Below are positions 7,187 to 7,700 of a stretch of DNA of 7,700 bases, in pieces (positions within the stretch are counted from its first letter, which is position 1; each line of letters starts with the position of its first letter). Made by a program: the position numbers and the translations under genes. The notes beneath the pieces are model-generated. The model made no database searches, was not told the origin of the DNA, and saw nothing but the letters and a program-made list of their open reading frames with translations. The stretch comes from Opitutia bacterium (GTDB lineage Bacteria; Verrucomicrobiota; Verrucomicrobiia; Opitutales; Seribacteraceae): positions 1 through 7,700 of the forward strand of contig JABHOU010000474.1 in NCBI GenBank assembly GCA_018695085.1, in the 5' to 3' direction.

Positions 7187-7201
7187 TGACCTTTAAGGTC
7201 A
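7187..7201. repeat. 15-base palindrome overlapping the PDZ-gene stop, upstream of fumarase
   Basis: TGACCTTTAAGGTCA is a perfect palindrome around one central base, and its last three bases form the TGA stop of the PDZ gene on the - strand. It ends 72 bases before the fumarase ATG. As DNA it resembles an operator for a dimeric regulator; as RNA it could form a 5-bp stem with a 5-base loop. No T-run follows, so termination is less likely. Confidence 0.5.
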
Positions 7202-7700
7202 ATTCTCCTTACTCACATTGCCATCGGGAACATCAGGTTCGCCAGGCGTTGAAGTGGAGTCGCCTTTATCCGGGACAACTCCCTCCACCTCGGCCACTTC
7301 CGTTTGTTCGTTGGGATTAGGATCGGGGGGAAGAGGTCGGCTTGATACTCTTATAGGTATTTCGATCTCCTTGCCTTCACGTGAAACAACAAAGGTCACG
7401 AATTGGCCAGGTCGGGCGTAAAATGCAGAGTGAGCGACATCTCCACGATTACGGATGGTGGAATCTCCGATACGAACGAGCCGATCGCCTTTGCGGAGGT
7501 CGGAAGATGCCGCCGGGGATCCTTCGACTGCACCCTCGACAATTACGTCGAATCCGTTCTGGGCATTTAACTTCCGTACAACTGTTACACCGAACCAAGC
7601 GTACGTCACTTTACCAGTGAGCAAAAGGTCGTCCCGGATGCGAGCACAGGCTTTCGCAGGTAAAACGAATGAGGAACGAAGATCGGGCAACGAGGCGTAC
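7199..7700 (-). CDS. C-terminal part of an HtrA-like PDZ-domain protein (5' end outside window)
   Basis: The frame is open to the window edge, so only the last 166 residues are seen. FVLPAKACARIRDDLLLTG followed by WFGVTVV matches the junction between the trypsin-like domain and PDZ domain of HtrA/Deg proteases (compare FAIPS...GWLGV). The PDZ domain follows, with VEGSPAASSDLRKGDRLVRI typical of its core and FVTFVVSREGKEIEIPIRV of its last strands. The protein then ends in a tail of about 45 residues rich in Pro, Asp and Glu, and no second PDZ follows. The family's role is periplasmic quality control or regulated proteolysis. The protease domain and its His-Asp-Ser triad are outside the window, so whether it is an active protease cannot be judged. 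The residue just before the PDZ junction (PDLRSS) departs from the usual IGFA consensus, so a degenerate, non-peptidase HtrA relative is possible. Confidence 0.82.
   Translation of the reverse strand, partial: YASLPDLRSSFVLPAKACARIRDDLLLTGKVTYAWFGVTVVRKLNAQNGFDVIVEGAVEGSPAASSDLRKGDRLVRIGDSTIRNRGDVAHSAFYARPGQFVTFVVSREGKEIEIPIRVSSRPLPPDPNPNEQTEVAEVEGVVPDKGDSTSTPGEPDVPDGNVSKEN

Noticed and set aside
1..7700. A hidden defence system, mobile element, CRISPR array or RNA gene.
   Set aside because: No transposase, integrase, nuclease, helicase, toxin or phage protein is encoded. No regularly spaced repeats, terminal inverted repeats or tRNA-like folds were seen, and the gaps are all under 130 bases.

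Overview
The window reads as ordinary chromosomal bacterial DNA, most likely from a Verrucomicrobiota member of the Opitutae type. That placement is inference. It rests mainly on the very large secreted protein, whose calcium-binding-type Asp/Gly motif followed by an aromatic-rich C-terminal module resembles the ends of surface proteins I associate with that group. The housekeeping genes alone would not place it. Coding density is high. The longest gap between genes is 129 bases, so no stretch over 300 bases lacks a gene. I see no tRNA, rRNA, CRISPR array, insertion sequence or phage gene.

Layout. On the + strand, bases 1-684 hold the 3' part of a NIF3-family dinuclear-metal protein, followed by a complete type II 3-dehydroquinate dehydratase (aroQ, 732-1166). 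The remaining genes lie on the - strand and converge on aroQ, with only 12 bases between the two stop codons. Read in transcription order they are: the C-terminal end of an HtrA-like PDZ protein (7700-7199), a class I iron-sulfur fumarase (7114-5498), a 233-residue membrane-anchored or exported protein with a possible LptC/OstA-like end (5368-4667), and a 1163-residue secreted multidomain protein (4670-1179). The last two overlap by four bases (ATGA), which suggests translational coupling.

The genes do not form one pathway. aroQ serves the shikimate pathway and the fumarase serves the TCA cycle. The PDZ protein probably belongs to envelope protein quality control, and the NIF3 protein's role is not settled. 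The least understood part is the coupled pair at 1179-5368: an exported partner plus a giant extracellular protein with leucine-rich repeats, a helical domain I cannot name, an InlB-type B-repeat, a probable PD40/TolB-like propeller, a calcium-binding-type motif and an aromatic C-terminal module. The GC content of that large gene shifts sharply near its domain boundaries, which is the most unusual signal here. I found nothing that amounts to a clearly new defence or mobile system.
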